A DNA stretch of 64,000 nt. Origin: Terrimonas rubra (lineage in GTDB: Bacteria > Bacteroidota > Bacteroidia > Chitinophagales > Chitinophagaceae). Location of the stretch: NCBI RefSeq assembly GCF_042686025.1, contig NZ_JBHUOZ010000001.1:620001-684000 (forward strand), read 5' to 3'. Below the pieces are notes generated by a model that was given only the letters and a program-made list of their open reading frames with translations, did not search any database and was not told the DNA's origin. The position numbers and the translations under genes are program-made. Below, piece after piece: positions 34,198-43,507 of the stretch (its first letter is position 1; every line of letters begins with the position of its first letter).

Positions 34198-36636
34198 ATG
34201 CGACTCTTTTTCCTGACTGCCTTTCTTTTCACGGCCTTTATGACCCAGGCCCAGACCGGTAAAATAACCGGCAACATCTCTAATTTTTCCCGGGCCGAAC
34301 TGGATGGCGCTGTAGCCACTTTACTGGCTGCCAAAGATTCGGCATTTATTAAAACCAGTTTTATTGACTCTACCGGTCGTTTTGAGTTTGAACTGTTGAA
34401 GACCGGTGCATACCTGGTGAGTATTTCGCCGCTAGGTTACCAGAAATATTACAGCAGTGTTATCCATCTTACCAATGAGCAACCCCAGGTACAACTGCCC
34501 GGGATCATTTTACAGAAAGATGTACAGGCCTTGGGCGAAGTAAGCGTAACATCACGCAAACCTTTTGTAGAAAGAAAAATCGACCGCACCGTGATCAACC
34601 CTGATGCCCTCATAACCAATGCCGGCACAAATGCCCTGGAGGTATTGGAAAAATCACCGGGTATACTGGTGGATGCCGATGGCAATATTTCTTTAAAAGG
34701 CAAGAGCGGGGTACTGGTGATTGTTGATGATAAACCAACTTATTTATCTGCTGCCGACCTGGCCGGTTATTTACGTTCCCTGCCTTCTGGCTCTATTGAT
34801 GTTATTGAGATCATGACCAATCCGCCTGCCAGGTATGATGCTGCGGGGAATGCCGGTGTCATCAATATCAGGTTAAAGAAAAATAAAGCCGTAGGTATCA
34901 ACGGCGGCATCAATCTTAGTTACGGTCAAGGCAAATATATGCGCACCAATAACAGCTTTAACCTGAACTACCGTATTAATAAAATAAACCTCTTCACCAA
35001 TATCAGCATCAACGAAAACAATACTTACCAGGACCTGACCATCAACCGCTATTATTACAACAATAACGGCTCCTACAATTCCGGCTTTACACAGAACTCC
35101 TATATCAAACGCCAGTTCAAAGGCAGGAACATGAACCTGGGTATGGATTATTACCTCACTGATAAAACAACCCTGGGTGTGGTACTATCAGGTTTTATCA
35201 ACCCCGCTTCTACCCCGCTTACCAATAATGCCAAAGTGCTGGACAATAACGATAATGTGACCAGCCTGGTGGAAGCCAGTAACCCCACCAAACGTAAATG
35301 GACCAACGGTAGTGTAAACCTGAACTATGCCTATAAGATCAACAAACAGGGCGAAGAGATATCAGCAAACTTTGACTATATACAATACAACGCCAAACAA
35401 ACACAGAATCTGACCAACTCCATCTTTACACCCGATCATGTATTGCAGGAGAAAACCATATTGTATTCTTCCTTACCGGCCGATCTGAATATTAAAACTG
35501 CCAAACTGGATTATACCAAACCATTTAAAGGCGGTGGTAAAGGCGGTGCCGGTTATAAGGCCAGTTATGTGAATACCGATAATATTGCCGACTTTTTTGA
35601 TGTGGAAAATAATGTACATACACCCAATTATGATTTTTCCAACAGGTTCCAGTATAAAGAGCTGATCAATGCAGCTTATGTTAATTATTCAAAAGACTGG
35701 ACAAAGTTATCCTTGCAGGCCGGTCTTCGTTTTGAACATACCGATATTAAAGGGCACCAGTTTGGTAACCCGGAAAAACAGGATTCGGCCTTTACCCGTA
35801 ATTATGCCAGCCTGTTCCCTACCCTCTATGCCTTATACCGTTTTGACAGCACCAATACCCACCAGCTTAGTTTTTCTTTTGGCCGCAGGATCGACCGCCC
35901 GAACTACCAGGATATGAATCCTTTTAGTTATCCCATGGACCGGTATACTTATTACGGTGGTAACCCTTTCCTGGAGCCTACCTTCTCCTATAATTTTGAA
36001 CTATCCCATACGTATAAAAACATGCTGACCACTTCACTGGAATACAGCATTACCAATAACCTGATACAGGAAACCAATGAGCAGCGTGGTACTATTTATT
36101 ATAGCCGCCCCGGTAATTTCGGCAAACAGATCGCCTATGGTATTAGTGTAAACGGCACTTTCCCTATCACCAAATGGTGGACCTTACAATTGTATACCGA
36201 GTTGAAAAGCCTGGGCTTTAAATCGGTTATTTACGGGCAGATTTTGGATGAAAGCCGTTTTTACTGGTATGTGGGCCCAACCAACCAGTTTACTATTACC
36301 AAAAACCTTAGCGCCGAGTTAAGCGGTTCGTACCAGACTAGGGTACTGGTTGCCCAGTTCCTTACCATCCCGGTTTGGCAAATGCGTGCCGGCATAGCCC
36401 AAAAGATATGGAAGGGCAAGGGCACGGTTAAACTCAACCTGAGCGATATGTTTTATACCAACCAGCCGGGCGGTGATATTCGCAATATTGCCAATTCCAG
36501 GGCTAACTGGTTAAGTTACCTCGACAGCCGTGTACTGAGCATTGCTTTCAGCTACCGTTTCAATAAAGGTAAATCACTGGCCGCCAGGAAATCAGGAGGG
36601 TCAGATACGGAGAAACAAAGGGTAAATGCCCAATAG
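34198..36636 (+). CDS. TonB-dependent-receptor-like outer-membrane beta-barrel protein
   Basis: 812 residues. A signal peptide (LFFLTAFLFTAFMTQAQ) is followed by a CarboxypepD_reg-like beta-sandwich (ITGNISNFSRAELDGAVATL ...), a plug-like domain with VLEKSPGILVDADGNISLKG and PARYDAAGNAGVINIRLKK, and a long C-terminal barrel of alternating strands. This is the outer-membrane beta-barrel family often seen in Bacteroidota, distinct from SusC. No SusD-like partner is adjacent, so the ligand is unknown. A hairpin terminator follows. Confidence 0.85.
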   Translation: MRLFFLTAFLFTAFMTQAQTGKITGNISNFSRAELDGAVATLLAAKDSAFIKTSFIDSTGRFEFELLKTGAYLVSISPLGYQKYYSSVIHLTNEQPQVQLPGIILQKDVQALGEVSVTSRKPFVERKIDRTVINPDALITNAGTNALEVLEKSPGILVDADGNISLKGKSGVLVIVDDKPTYLSAADLAGYLRSLPSGSIDVIEIMTNPPARYDAAGNAGVINIRLKKNKAVGINGGINLSYGQGKYMRTNNSFNLNYRINKINLFTNISINENNTYQDLTINRYYYNNNGSYNSGFTQNSYIKRQFKGRNMNLGMDYYLTDKTTLGVVLSGFINPASTPLTNNAKVLDNNDNVTSLVEASNPTKRKWTNGSVNLNYAYKINKQGEEISANFDYIQYNAKQTQNLTNSIFTPDHVLQEKTILYSSLPADLNIKTAKLDYTKPFKGGGKGGAGYKASYVNTDNIADFFDVENNVHTPNYDFSNRFQYKELINAAYVNYSKDWTKLSLQAGLRFEHTDIKGHQFGNPEKQDSAFTRNYASLFPTLYALYRFDSTNTHQLSFSFGRRIDRPNYQDMNPFSYPMDRYTYYGGNPFLEPTFSYNFELSHTYKNMLTTSLEYSITNNLIQETNEQRGTIYYSRPGNFGKQIAYGISVNGTFPITKWWTLQLYTELKSLGFKSVIYGQILDESRFYWYVGPTNQFTITKNLSAELSGSYQTRVLVAQFLTIPVWQMRAGIAQKIWKGKGTVKLNLSDMFYTNQPGGDIRNIANSRANWLSYLDSRVLSIAFSYRFNKGKSLAARKSGGSDTEKQRVNAQ

Positions 36637-36664
36637 CTAATTCAATATATTCTTAGTAGCAAAG

Positions 36665-36697
36665 CAGGCGGCCGGTAACGGTCGCCTGTTCTTTTTA
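36665..36697 (+). terminator. Terminator after the outer-membrane barrel gene
   Basis: CAGGCGGCCG pairs with CGGTCGCCTG (one G-T pair, 4-base loop) and is followed by TTCTTTTT. Confidence 0.75.
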
Positions 36698-36723
36698 AGA
36701 GCATGTGCCTGTCAGCTCGATAA

Positions 36724-37611
36724 ATGGTAACTTTATTGAACAATGCTATCATAAAACACAACCTTATGACTCATTTAGTTTTTGGCCGTTTACCGTTAAC
36801 AATCAAAAGATCAACCGGCATCCTGAGCGCCCTTGTAGTAATGCTGGCCGGCGTTACCATTATCATGGATTATGCGGAAGCAGGGTTTCGCCAGAGCGGT
36901 TTTTATTTTTCTGAATCATTGCTCTTCAGCTCCTTCTGGTTATTATTCATACCCTTGCTGCATGTACAACTCCGTGTAACCAGGTTACTTAAACATAAGG
37001 GCCTGCATATACTCACCATACCGGCATTTATCATTATTCATCTTTTAGTGTACCCGGCATTGGTTTGGTTATTATCCGCTGTTTTTTTCCCGCATACATT
37101 CTCCTATATACAAACCCTGGGCTTTGGCCTGCCACAGTATTTTATTGTTTTGGCTTTGGGATATACCGTTATTCCCTTTATCAACCGCTTTTTCGTACAG
37201 CAATCGCAAACCACACCGGTTATTACCGTGCCTGCACCTGTTTTAACTACCGCACAAAATTTTGTGCATACCCTTACGGTTACTACCGGCAAAGGCAATC
37301 GTGTAATTGTTAAAACGGATGAAGTAATATACATCACTGCCAGTTCACCCTATATCCATATTTACCAGGCCACGCAAAAATTCGTACATACCGACACCCT
37401 GAAACAACTGGAGAAAAAACTGGACAATACCCAATTTGTACGCATCCACCGGTCCTGTATAGTGAATGTGCGGGAGGTGGTGGCTTATAAATCGAGGCTG
37501 AACGGCGATTATGACCTTACCCTTTCCACCGGCATACAGTTGCGGTTAAGCCGGCATTATGCACCTGCATTCAAAGCCATTTTTGATACGCCTCAACGGG
37601 TTACCGGGTAA
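36724..37611 (+). CDS. LytTR-family regulator with four membrane segments
   Basis: 295 residues; an internal ATG at codon 15 is also a plausible start. Four hydrophobic segments fill residues about 33-160. Residues 195-290 are a LytTR DNA-binding domain: VIVKTDEVIYITASSPYIHI, then TLKQLEKKLDNTQFVRIHRS and the YDLTLSTGIQLRLSRHY end. The arrangement is a membrane-embedded one-component regulator. It stands alone; target and signal are unknown. Confidence 0.88.
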   Translation: MVTLLNNAIIKHNLMTHLVFGRLPLTIKRSTGILSALVVMLAGVTIIMDYAEAGFRQSGFYFSESLLFSSFWLLFIPLLHVQLRVTRLLKHKGLHILTIPAFIIIHLLVYPALVWLLSAVFFPHTFSYIQTLGFGLPQYFIVLALGYTVIPFINRFFVQQSQTTPVITVPAPVLTTAQNFVHTLTVTTGKGNRVIVKTDEVIYITASSPYIHIYQATQKFVHTDTLKQLEKKLDNTQFVRIHRSCIVNVREVVAYKSRLNGDYDLTLSTGIQLRLSRHYAPAFKAIFDTPQRVTG

Positions 37612-37679
37612 AACCATCGTGTAAGCGTATTTTATTTGTAAAACAGGCGGTTACACCATCAATTTTGAAATAAAAAAAG

Positions 37680-38339
37680 ATGAAGCAATTGATCGTATGT
37701 AAACTGTTACTGGCCTTTTGCCTGTTGATAAGCTGTAACAGCCGCACCCAAAATCAAAGTCCCGCCACCCGTTCAAATAAACCTGTAGGCGGCGGTTGCG
37801 ATGGCTGCGAGTTAATGTACACCGGCATGCCGAAACAGGTAGATGCCACTGACACAAGTGAGGGCTGGTTTGAAAAAGGACAAAGGCTGATCGTGAACGG
37901 CACCGTTTTTCAGCAGGATGGGAAGACTCCTGCACCCGGCGTGATCATTTACTACTGGCAAACCGATAATGACGGGTATTACTCACCCAAACCGGGAATG
38001 GACCCAAAAGCAAAAATACATGGTCACCTGCGTGGCTGGGTAAAAACCAATGAAAAAGGTGAATACACTATTTATACCATACGGCCGGCTCCCTACCCCA
38101 ACGATGTATTACCCGCGCATATTCATTATTCCATCAGGGAGCCGGATGTGGCCAATGAATATTATTCCGACGATCTGAATTTTACGGACGATAGCCTGCT
38201 GGCGCCTTACTTAAAAAGATACCCGCAGGAAAACCGTGCAGGCAATGGTGTGGTACAAACTGTTTTACAGGATGGCGTACAGGTTTGCCGGCGCGATATT
38301 GTATTGGGCTTGAATATACCTGATTACCGGAAAGAATAA
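37680..38339 (+). CDS. Intradiol dioxygenase-like lipoprotein
   Basis: 219 residues with a lipoprotein signal (lipobox LLISC). The beta-sandwich shows the intradiol ring-cleavage dioxygenase plan: PAPGVIIYYWQTDNDGYYSP with the first tyrosine region, then HGHLRGWVKTNEKGEYTIYT with the second, and LPAHIHYSI with the histidine ligand pair. Such enzymes open catechol rings with Fe(III). Secreted members of this superfamily in Bacteroidota are poorly studied, so the substrate is not known. Confidence 0.8.
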   Translation: MKQLIVCKLLLAFCLLISCNSRTQNQSPATRSNKPVGGGCDGCELMYTGMPKQVDATDTSEGWFEKGQRLIVNGTVFQQDGKTPAPGVIIYYWQTDNDGYYSPKPGMDPKAKIHGHLRGWVKTNEKGEYTIYTIRPAPYPNDVLPAHIHYSIREPDVANEYYSDDLNFTDDSLLAPYLKRYPQENRAGNGVVQTVLQDGVQVCRRDIVLGLNIPDYRKE

Positions 38340-38401
38340 GACCTGCGGCTTTTACCTGGTTAACCTGTAAAAATTATTTTACGGGTTAATTAATTTTATT
38401 T

Positions 38402-38420
38402 TACTTTGTATTTCAAAGTA
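38402..38420 (+). promoter_or_regulatory. Palindromic operator-like site TACTTTG-N5-CAAAGTA
   Basis: A perfect 7-bp inverted repeat with a 5-base spacer, 25 bases before the next ATG. The left arm TACTTTG is close to the -7 consensus TAnnTTTG, so a repressor on the palindrome could cover the promoter. Confidence 0.5.
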
Positions 38421-38445
38421 CTTTTTATTTATAAAAATCAGGCGA

Positions 38446-38784
38446 ATGAAAACACAGCACATTTTCTGGGCGGAATTATTAAACCCTTCAAAAATCACCC
38501 GCCGCGCTTTGGCAGGTGCTATACCGGCTTTTATAGTGATTGGCTTATTCCTCATGATGCCCTACAGTATAGATAAGGACTGGTCAAAATACTGGATGCT
38601 CCGGCCGCTCTTTATTGTACCCCTGGCCGGTGCCATGGGTGGTCTTTTTTATCACTTTATGGATACCTGCCGTAAGTGTAATGGCTGGAACCGCCTGTTT
38701 ACCATCAGTATCAGCGTAGTGGTATACATCGTGGGTGTATGGCTGGGTATTGTTTTAGGCCTGGATGGCACATTATGGAATTAA
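38446..38784 (+). CDS. Small membrane protein, three TM segments
   Basis: 112 residues with hydrophobic stretches at about 22-42, 58-73 and 85-105. A CRKC pair (residues about 76-79) lies in the loop MDTCRKCNGWNRL. No family recognised. A palindromic operator-like site precedes it. A second small membrane protein gene follows after 37 bases on the same strand, so the two may form an operon. Confidence 0.55.
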   Translation: MKTQHIFWAELLNPSKITRRALAGAIPAFIVIGLFLMMPYSIDKDWSKYWMLRPLFIVPLAGAMGGLFYHFMDTCRKCNGWNRLFTISISVVVYIVGVWLGIVLGLDGTLWN

Positions 38785-38821
38785 TGCCCTTGTTTTTGAT
38801 TAAACCGTAAAATGATTTTCT

Positions 38822-39109
38822 ATGACCGTACATTTTTTACAGGCCGCAATAGTGGGAAGCCTGTTATTATTTCCTTTTATAGCTTTCGCTTTGTTTGTGG
38901 GCATTTTATTTTTTACCGCTGTTATCAATGGATTTTTAACCGGCAGCACTATTGCTGCTGATGTGAATGGTGCCATACCAAAACAACCAAGGCCCCGGAA
39001 ACGAACAGCCATCTTCCTGCTGAGCTTTGCTATTGCTACAGGTATCGTGGTAATACTTTCGCTATTCGGCATGATGCTTTTAAGTGGTCTTATTCCCGGT
39101 ATTGATTAA
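38822..39109 (+). CDS. Small membrane protein, two TM segments
   Basis: 95 residues; hydrophobic stretches at about 8-35 and 64-90 enclose a short basic loop (KQPRPRKRTA). No family recognised. It sits downstream of another small membrane protein and 48 bases before an M23 peptidase gene, all on the plus strand. Whether it acts with either is unknown. Confidence 0.55.
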   Translation: MTVHFLQAAIVGSLLLFPFIAFALFVGILFFTAVINGFLTGSTIAADVNGAIPKQPRPRKRTAIFLLSFAIATGIVVILSLFGMMLLSGLIPGID

Positions 39110-39157
39110 AGCTTACTGCTCCGCTATTTTTTGTAGCTTTAAACTTAAAATAAGCCG

Positions 39158-39736
39158 GTGAAGTATATACTCCCTGCCATAACATTGTTTGTACAGTTGT
39201 ATGCCAGTGCGCAATTGTCAACCAGTGAAGTAAGGAGTTTAAAAAGCGGCCGGATCGCTGACGATACCAGTTATATTTATGCCTTACCCTATGCCGCTAA
39301 AACAAAACACTTTTTTGTACAGGGCGCCAATAGTTCCTTCAGTCACCAGGGAGAACTATCCTATGATTTTAAAATGAAAACAGGCAGCAAAATTGCAGCA
39401 GCAAGAGGTGGTAAAGTAACAGCCCTGCGCAGTGACAGCAATAAAGGAGGCCTGAAGCCCGAAAATTTATCCGACGGCAATTATATCATTATCGAACATG
39501 AGGACGGCAGCACCGCACATTACTGGCATTTGCAATACAATAGTATTTTTGTAAACCTGAATGATTCGGTTACCCGGGGACAGGTGATCGGCCTTTCCGG
39601 CAATACCGGTTACAGCGCCTTTCCACACCTGCATTTCCAGGTATTTGACAAGAACAATAAAAATATACTGGTCCGGTTTCGTACTAAAAAGGGAGTAAGA
39701 TATATCAGGCCCGGCAGAACTTATAAAGCCCTGTAA
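39158..39736 (+). CDS. Exported M23-family metallopeptidase
   Basis: 192 residues from a GTG start with a signal peptide (LPAITLFVQLYASAQ). The LytM-type zinc site is visible: SFSHQGELSYDFKM gives the first His and Asp, and HLHFQVF near the end gives the last His. HYWHLQYNS carries the catalytic histidine. Such enzymes cut peptide cross-links in peptidoglycan. The next gene, a lipoprotein, starts 12 bases after it and could be an accessory protein. Confidence 0.87.
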   Translation: MKYILPAITLFVQLYASAQLSTSEVRSLKSGRIADDTSYIYALPYAAKTKHFFVQGANSSFSHQGELSYDFKMKTGSKIAAARGGKVTALRSDSNKGGLKPENLSDGNYIIIEHEDGSTAHYWHLQYNSIFVNLNDSVTRGQVIGLSGNTGYSAFPHLHFQVFDKNNKNILVRFRTKKGVRYIRPGRTYKAL

Positions 39737-39747
39737 AACTAAAAACT

Positions 39748-40308
39748 ATGTTTAAAGTATTCTTTATTGCGGTTAGCTGTTTAACCATTATGAGTTGTAA
39801 TAATAACAGCCCCCAACCAACAGTGAACAACAACCCTTCCAAAGATTCCGCCACTGCTCCGGAAAAACCAAAAGATACCATCGCCGGTTTAAAAGATCTC
39901 ACCATCAATGAAGCCTATTATGAACAAAAAGTAAAAAAGGCTAAAAAACTGGCAGATAGTACCATAACATCATTGTCATTAACCGATATTGAAGATATTA
40001 ACCGTAACAATGATGCTGCTGTTAAAATTATTGACACCCTCTGGCATACAGATACGGAGCAGATCATTATAGTAGCGCTTGATGGCGAAACCGAGATGAG
40101 TGCTTACCTGGTTCATGTAAAAAACAATCGCCTTAAACAGTTTGAGCAGGTGTATTATGCCGATGTAGTGGAGTATTTTATGCAGGTAAACTCAACCATT
40201 AAAGATAACCGGTTGAGTATTGTAACCACCACCGATGCCGATGGTAGCACCACCAAAAAGGCTACGAATTTCCTGTTTAAAGATGGTAGCTTACAAAAAA
40301 TAAATTAA
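39748..40308 (+). CDS. Hypothetical lipoprotein
   Basis: 186 residues with a lipobox (TIMSC) followed by an asparagine/proline-rich linker and a Lys/Thr-rich segment. The remainder is soluble with alternating charged helices and strands (TEQIIIVALDGETEMSAYLV, VVEYFMQVNSTIKDN). No family recognised. It is 12 bases from the M23 gene, so cotranscription is likely. It ends at a strong terminator. Confidence 0.6.
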   Translation: MFKVFFIAVSCLTIMSCNNNSPQPTVNNNPSKDSATAPEKPKDTIAGLKDLTINEAYYEQKVKKAKKLADSTITSLSLTDIEDINRNNDAAVKIIDTLWHTDTEQIIIVALDGETEMSAYLVHVKNNRLKQFEQVYYADVVEYFMQVNSTIKDNRLSIVTTTDADGSTTKKATNFLFKDGSLQKIN

Positions 40309-40326
40309 GCGTTTTATATTCATAAC

Positions 40327-40356
40327 AAAGGCCGGGATAGTTTTATCCCGGCCTTT
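40327..40356. terminator. Bidirectional terminator
   Basis: A perfect 13-bp stem (AAAGGCCGGGATA and its complement) with a GTTT loop, between convergent genes whose stops are at 40308 and 40374; T runs follow on both strands. Confidence 0.9.
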
Positions 40357-40373
40357 TATTTTTATCGTGTTTA

Positions 40374-41153
40374 TTATTTCCCTGTAAAAACTGCTTTCCT
40401 TTTTTCCAAAAAGGCGGCAGCGCCTTCTTTGGCATCGGCAGTAGCAATGAGTTTACCAAAGCTTTTTATTTCCACTTCATAACCATCTACACTTTCATTA
40501 TACACCGCATTGGCCGCCTCAATACAACCCGCCACTGCTAAAGGCGCTTTGGTATTGATGAGGGTCAGTACTTCTTTGGTTTTATTCAATAATTCATCAG
40601 CAGTGGTCACATGATTCACTAATCCATATTGCTGTGCCGTTGCCGCATCGATCATATTGCCGGTGATCAGTAACTCGATAGCTCTTCCTTTACCCACTAA
40701 TTGTACCAGGCGCTGGGTACCACCATAACCTGGCAACAAACCCAGGTTTACTTCTGGCTGTCCGAACCGGGCATTATCAGCCGCCAAACGGAAATGACAG
40801 GCCATCGCCAGTTCGCAACCTCCTCCCAACGCAAAGCCATTTACAGCGGCAACAATTGGTTTACTGCTGTTCTCAATTTTTGAAAACACCATCTCCTGGC
40901 CCCTGCGTGCCAGCGCTTCACCACCTGCCGCATCCAGGCTGGCAAACTCACTGATATCAGCCCCGGCCACAAAAGCCTTTGGGCCTGCACCGGTAATAAT
41001 AGCCGCTTTGATATCGCTGTTGGTATTTACTTTATCAATAGCCGCACTTAACTCTTCAATCACCGTTTTATTTAACGCGTTCAGTTTATCCGGGCGATTA
41101 ATGGTAATAACACAAATATTGTTTTCTGTTGTAACAAGCAATGAAGTGTACAT
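40374..41153 (-). CDS. Enoyl-CoA hydratase/isomerase (crotonase family)
   Basis: 259 residues, typical of short-chain enoyl-CoA hydratases of fatty-acid oxidation. Both catalytic glutamates are present: E114 in GGGCELAMACH and E134 in GQPEVNLGLLPGYGG. The oxyanion-hole glycines are in AGADIS and FALGGGCE. The C-terminal TADAKEGAAAFLEKR is also typical. Exact substrate chain length cannot be told. It stands alone, with no other beta-oxidation gene in the window. Confidence 0.9.
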   Translation of the reverse strand: MYTSLLVTTENNICVITINRPDKLNALNKTVIEELSAAIDKVNTNSDIKAAIITGAGPKAFVAGADISEFASLDAAGGEALARRGQEMVFSKIENSSKPIVAAVNGFALGGGCELAMACHFRLAADNARFGQPEVNLGLLPGYGGTQRLVQLVGKGRAIELLITGNMIDAATAQQYGLVNHVTTADELLNKTKEVLTLINTKAPLAVAGCIEAANAVYNESVDGYEVEIKSFGKLIATADAKEGAAAFLEKRKAVFTGK

Positions 41154-41154
41154 C

Positions 41155-41350
41155 TTTTAAGGTATTTAGTATATAGATTTTAGTATACAGATAGTAGTAT
41201 ACAGATTTTTTTGTTCCCGGCTGTAGTAATGCTTATCAGCTTCGTTGCGTCGCACACTGCATCGTTCTGTTCCTTTATCAACCTTTAATGAACAAGTGAC
41301 AATGGGCAATTAGCAATCAACAATTCATCATTCATCATTCATTATTCAAT
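41155..41350. repeat. Spacer of heptamer repeats between ruvB and the hydratase
   Basis: AGTATAC/AGATTTT-type repeats (41165-41215) and GTGACA, ATGGGCA, ATTAGCA, ATTCATC, ATTCATC, ATTCATT heptamers (41290-41350) enclose a GC-richer piece with GTTGCGTCGCACACTG (near 41245), the inverted form of a motif found near 347 and 33967. Confidence 0.65.
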
Positions 41351-41358
41351 GGATCTGC

Positions 41359-42393
41359 TTACCAGAACTGTCCCTGCCCCGGTAATGCGCCCGGCTTTTG
41401 TTTGCCTAAATGTTTATAAGCTTTTTCTGTGGCTTCACGTCCTCTTGGTGTACGTTGCAAAAACCCTTCCTGTATTAAAAAAGGTTCGTACACTTCCTCA
41501 ATAGTACCCGCTTCCTCACCTACTGATGTGGCAATGGTGGTTAACCCCACCGGCCCGCCTTTGAACTTTTCAATAATGGATGCTAATATCCGGTTATCCA
41601 TATCATCCAGGCCATACTCATCCACATTCAATGCTTTTAAGGCATGCTGCGTAATACCTACATCTATGATACCATCATTCAATACCTGTGCAAAATCGCG
41701 TACACGGCGTAACAATCCATTCGCAATACGTGGGGTGGCACGGCTGCGGCCGGCAATTTCCCTGGCGGCAGCTTTATCAATGGTAACATTTAAAATACCG
41801 GCTGCACGTAATACTATCTTTTGCAACGTATCTAATGAATAATATTCCAGCCTTGATTTGATGGCAAAACGGGAAAGTAAAGGTGCAGTCAATAATCCGC
41901 TACGGGTAGTGGCGCCAATTAAGGTAAAGGGACTGAGTGCCAGCTGCACACTGCGTGCATTGGGGCCGCTGTCGATCATAATATCAATACGGTAATCCTC
42001 CATGGCCGCATACAGGTACTCTTCCACTACGGTACTTAAGCGGTGTATCTCATCAATAAACAACACATCATTAGGCTCCAGGCTGGTCAGCAATCCCGCC
42101 AGGTCACCGGGTTTTTCTATTACCGGGCCACTGGTCTCTTTAATGTTCACGCCCATTTCATTGGCCACAATACGCGATAAGGTGGTTTTACCTAAACCGG
42201 GAGGGCCATGAAACAATACATGGTCCAGGGCCTCGCCACGTATCTTGGCTGCCTTGATAAAGATGGTCAGGTTCTCGATGATCTGTGGCTGTCCGGCAAA
42301 TTCCTTTATAGCTGCCGGCCGGATGCTGTTCTCAAAATCGGAGTCGGCTGAACTGAGTTTTGATTTATCGTTATTTAAGTTAGGATTACTCAT
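41359..42393 (-). CDS. ruvB: Holliday junction branch-migration ATPase RuvB
   Basis: 344 residues. It has the AAA+ motor that drives branch migration with RuvA. Walker A is GPPGLGKTT near residue 65, Walker B is DVLFIDEIHRLS, the hairpin region is YRIDIMIDSGPNARS, and sensor 1 is GATTRSGLLTAPLLSRF. The C-terminal winged helix is also present (EPFLIQEGFLQRTPRGREAT). ruvA and ruvC are not adjacent. Monocistronic. Confidence 0.97.
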   Translation of the reverse strand: MSNPNLNNDKSKLSSADSDFENSIRPAAIKEFAGQPQIIENLTIFIKAAKIRGEALDHVLFHGPPGLGKTTLSRIVANEMGVNIKETSGPVIEKPGDLAGLLTSLEPNDVLFIDEIHRLSTVVEEYLYAAMEDYRIDIMIDSGPNARSVQLALSPFTLIGATTRSGLLTAPLLSRFAIKSRLEYYSLDTLQKIVLRAAGILNVTIDKAAAREIAGRSRATPRIANGLLRRVRDFAQVLNDGIIDVGITQHALKALNVDEYGLDDMDNRILASIIEKFKGGPVGLTTIATSVGEEAGTIEEVYEPFLIQEGFLQRTPRGREATEKAYKHLGKQKPGALPGQGQFW

Positions 42394-42490
42394 AGTGTAT
42401 ATACTGCAAGATACAAAGGCTTACCCTATGTTTTAGTATATTGCCATGGAGGTTGATAAAACTTTTGAATATTAAGAAAATAACAGGCGC

Positions 42491-43063
42491 ATGAAATGTA
42501 TCTTATTTTTTTGTTTGCTATTAACGCTGGCAGGTAACAGCCTCACAGCACAGTCTGCCACAGGTGTACAACAATTCTGGAGCCGGCTGGAAAAACTTTG
42601 TGGTAAAAGTTACGAAGGCACTATCACTGCCGGCGGACGTGAAGGAGATGGCTTTACCGGCCAAAAGCTGGTGATGCAGGTATTGGATTGCAAGACCGGT
42701 GTAATTAAGATACCTTTTTATGTTGGTGAAAATAAATCACGCACCTGGATATTAACCCACCAGCAGGAAAAACTGACCTTAAAGCATGATCACCGTCATC
42801 AGGACGGTAGCCCGGATAGTATTACCATGTATGGTGGTACAGCCAGTAATACCGGTGCGGCGGGTATGCAGGTGTTTCCGGCCGATCAGCAAACCTGCAG
42901 CTTAATTCCTTATGCCTGTGGTAATGTATGGTGGATGACCATTGAGGATAAAACCTTCACCTATAATTTACGACGCATCGGCAGCGACCGGGTATTTACG
43001 GTAAGTTTTAACCTGGAAAAGCCGGTTACCTTTAACCATAAGCCCTGGGGCTGGACCGATTGA
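42491..43063 (+). CDS. Conserved exported hypothetical protein
   Basis: 190 residues with a signal peptide (LFFCLLLTLAGNSLTAQS). The mature sequence has FWSRLEKLCGKSYEGTI, KSRTWILTHQQEKLTLKHDH, a YGGTA turn and a CSLIPYACGNVWWMTIED stretch. It has an all-beta feel with several cysteines. I have seen this pattern as a conserved Bacteroidota hypothetical but cannot give a function. Monocistronic, divergent from ruvB. Confidence 0.65.
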   Translation: MKCILFFCLLLTLAGNSLTAQSATGVQQFWSRLEKLCGKSYEGTITAGGREGDGFTGQKLVMQVLDCKTGVIKIPFYVGENKSRTWILTHQQEKLTLKHDHRHQDGSPDSITMYGGTASNTGAAGMQVFPADQQTCSLIPYACGNVWWMTIEDKTFTYNLRRIGSDRVFTVSFNLEKPVTFNHKPWGWTD

Positions 43064-43193
43064 TGATATTTATCATAAAAAGCTGGTTATAAACCGCTGA
43101 AGACCCGGATTTTAGATTTCGCTTGCTTTATTTGGCATAATTATTTATATTAATAGTGTAAAGAGGAATTATAAACCCCCAAAATATTACACT

Positions 43194-43421
43194 ATGAACA
43201 AATTACTTACCGGACTGGCAGTAGGCGTTGTTTTAGGTATTTTATTTGCGCCTGACAAAGGATCAGAAACAAGAAGAAAAATCGCGGACCAGGGCCGTGA
43301 TCTGAAAGATAAGTTTAACGATTTGGTAGATGACTTAGTGCATAAGTTTGATGAAGCTGTAGAAGATGTTGCCGAAGGTGCAGAAGATTTTGCAGATAAG
43401 GCCAAGGCAACGATGCGATAA
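43194..43421 (+). CDS. YtxH-domain small protein
   Basis: 75 residues. A single N-terminal hydrophobic segment with glycines (LLTGLAVGVVLGILFAPDKG) is followed by RRKIADQ and a charged amphipathic helix, the standard YtxH layout. Members respond to general stress in several phyla; the molecular role is unknown. It ends before a strong terminator. Confidence 0.85.
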   Translation: MNKLLTGLAVGVVLGILFAPDKGSETRRKIADQGRDLKDKFNDLVDDLVHKFDEAVEDVAEGAEDFADKAKATMR

Positions 43422-43452
43422 CCGTAGCAAACTATGGTTTACAGCAATTAAA

Positions 43453-43482
43453 AAAAGCCCGTGTTGTACAACACGGGCTTTT
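43453..43482. terminator. Bidirectional terminator
   Basis: A perfect 15-bp inverted repeat without a spacer (AAAAGCCCGTGTTGT then its complement) between convergent genes with stops at 43421 and 43508. Confidence 0.88.
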
Positions 43483-43507
43483 ATCGTTAAACACTATTTT
43501 TTATAGG

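Noticed and set aside
43130..43165. A TTGGCAT motif before the YtxH gene as a sigma-54 promoter
   Set aside because: The -12 TTGC element is missing at the required spacing.
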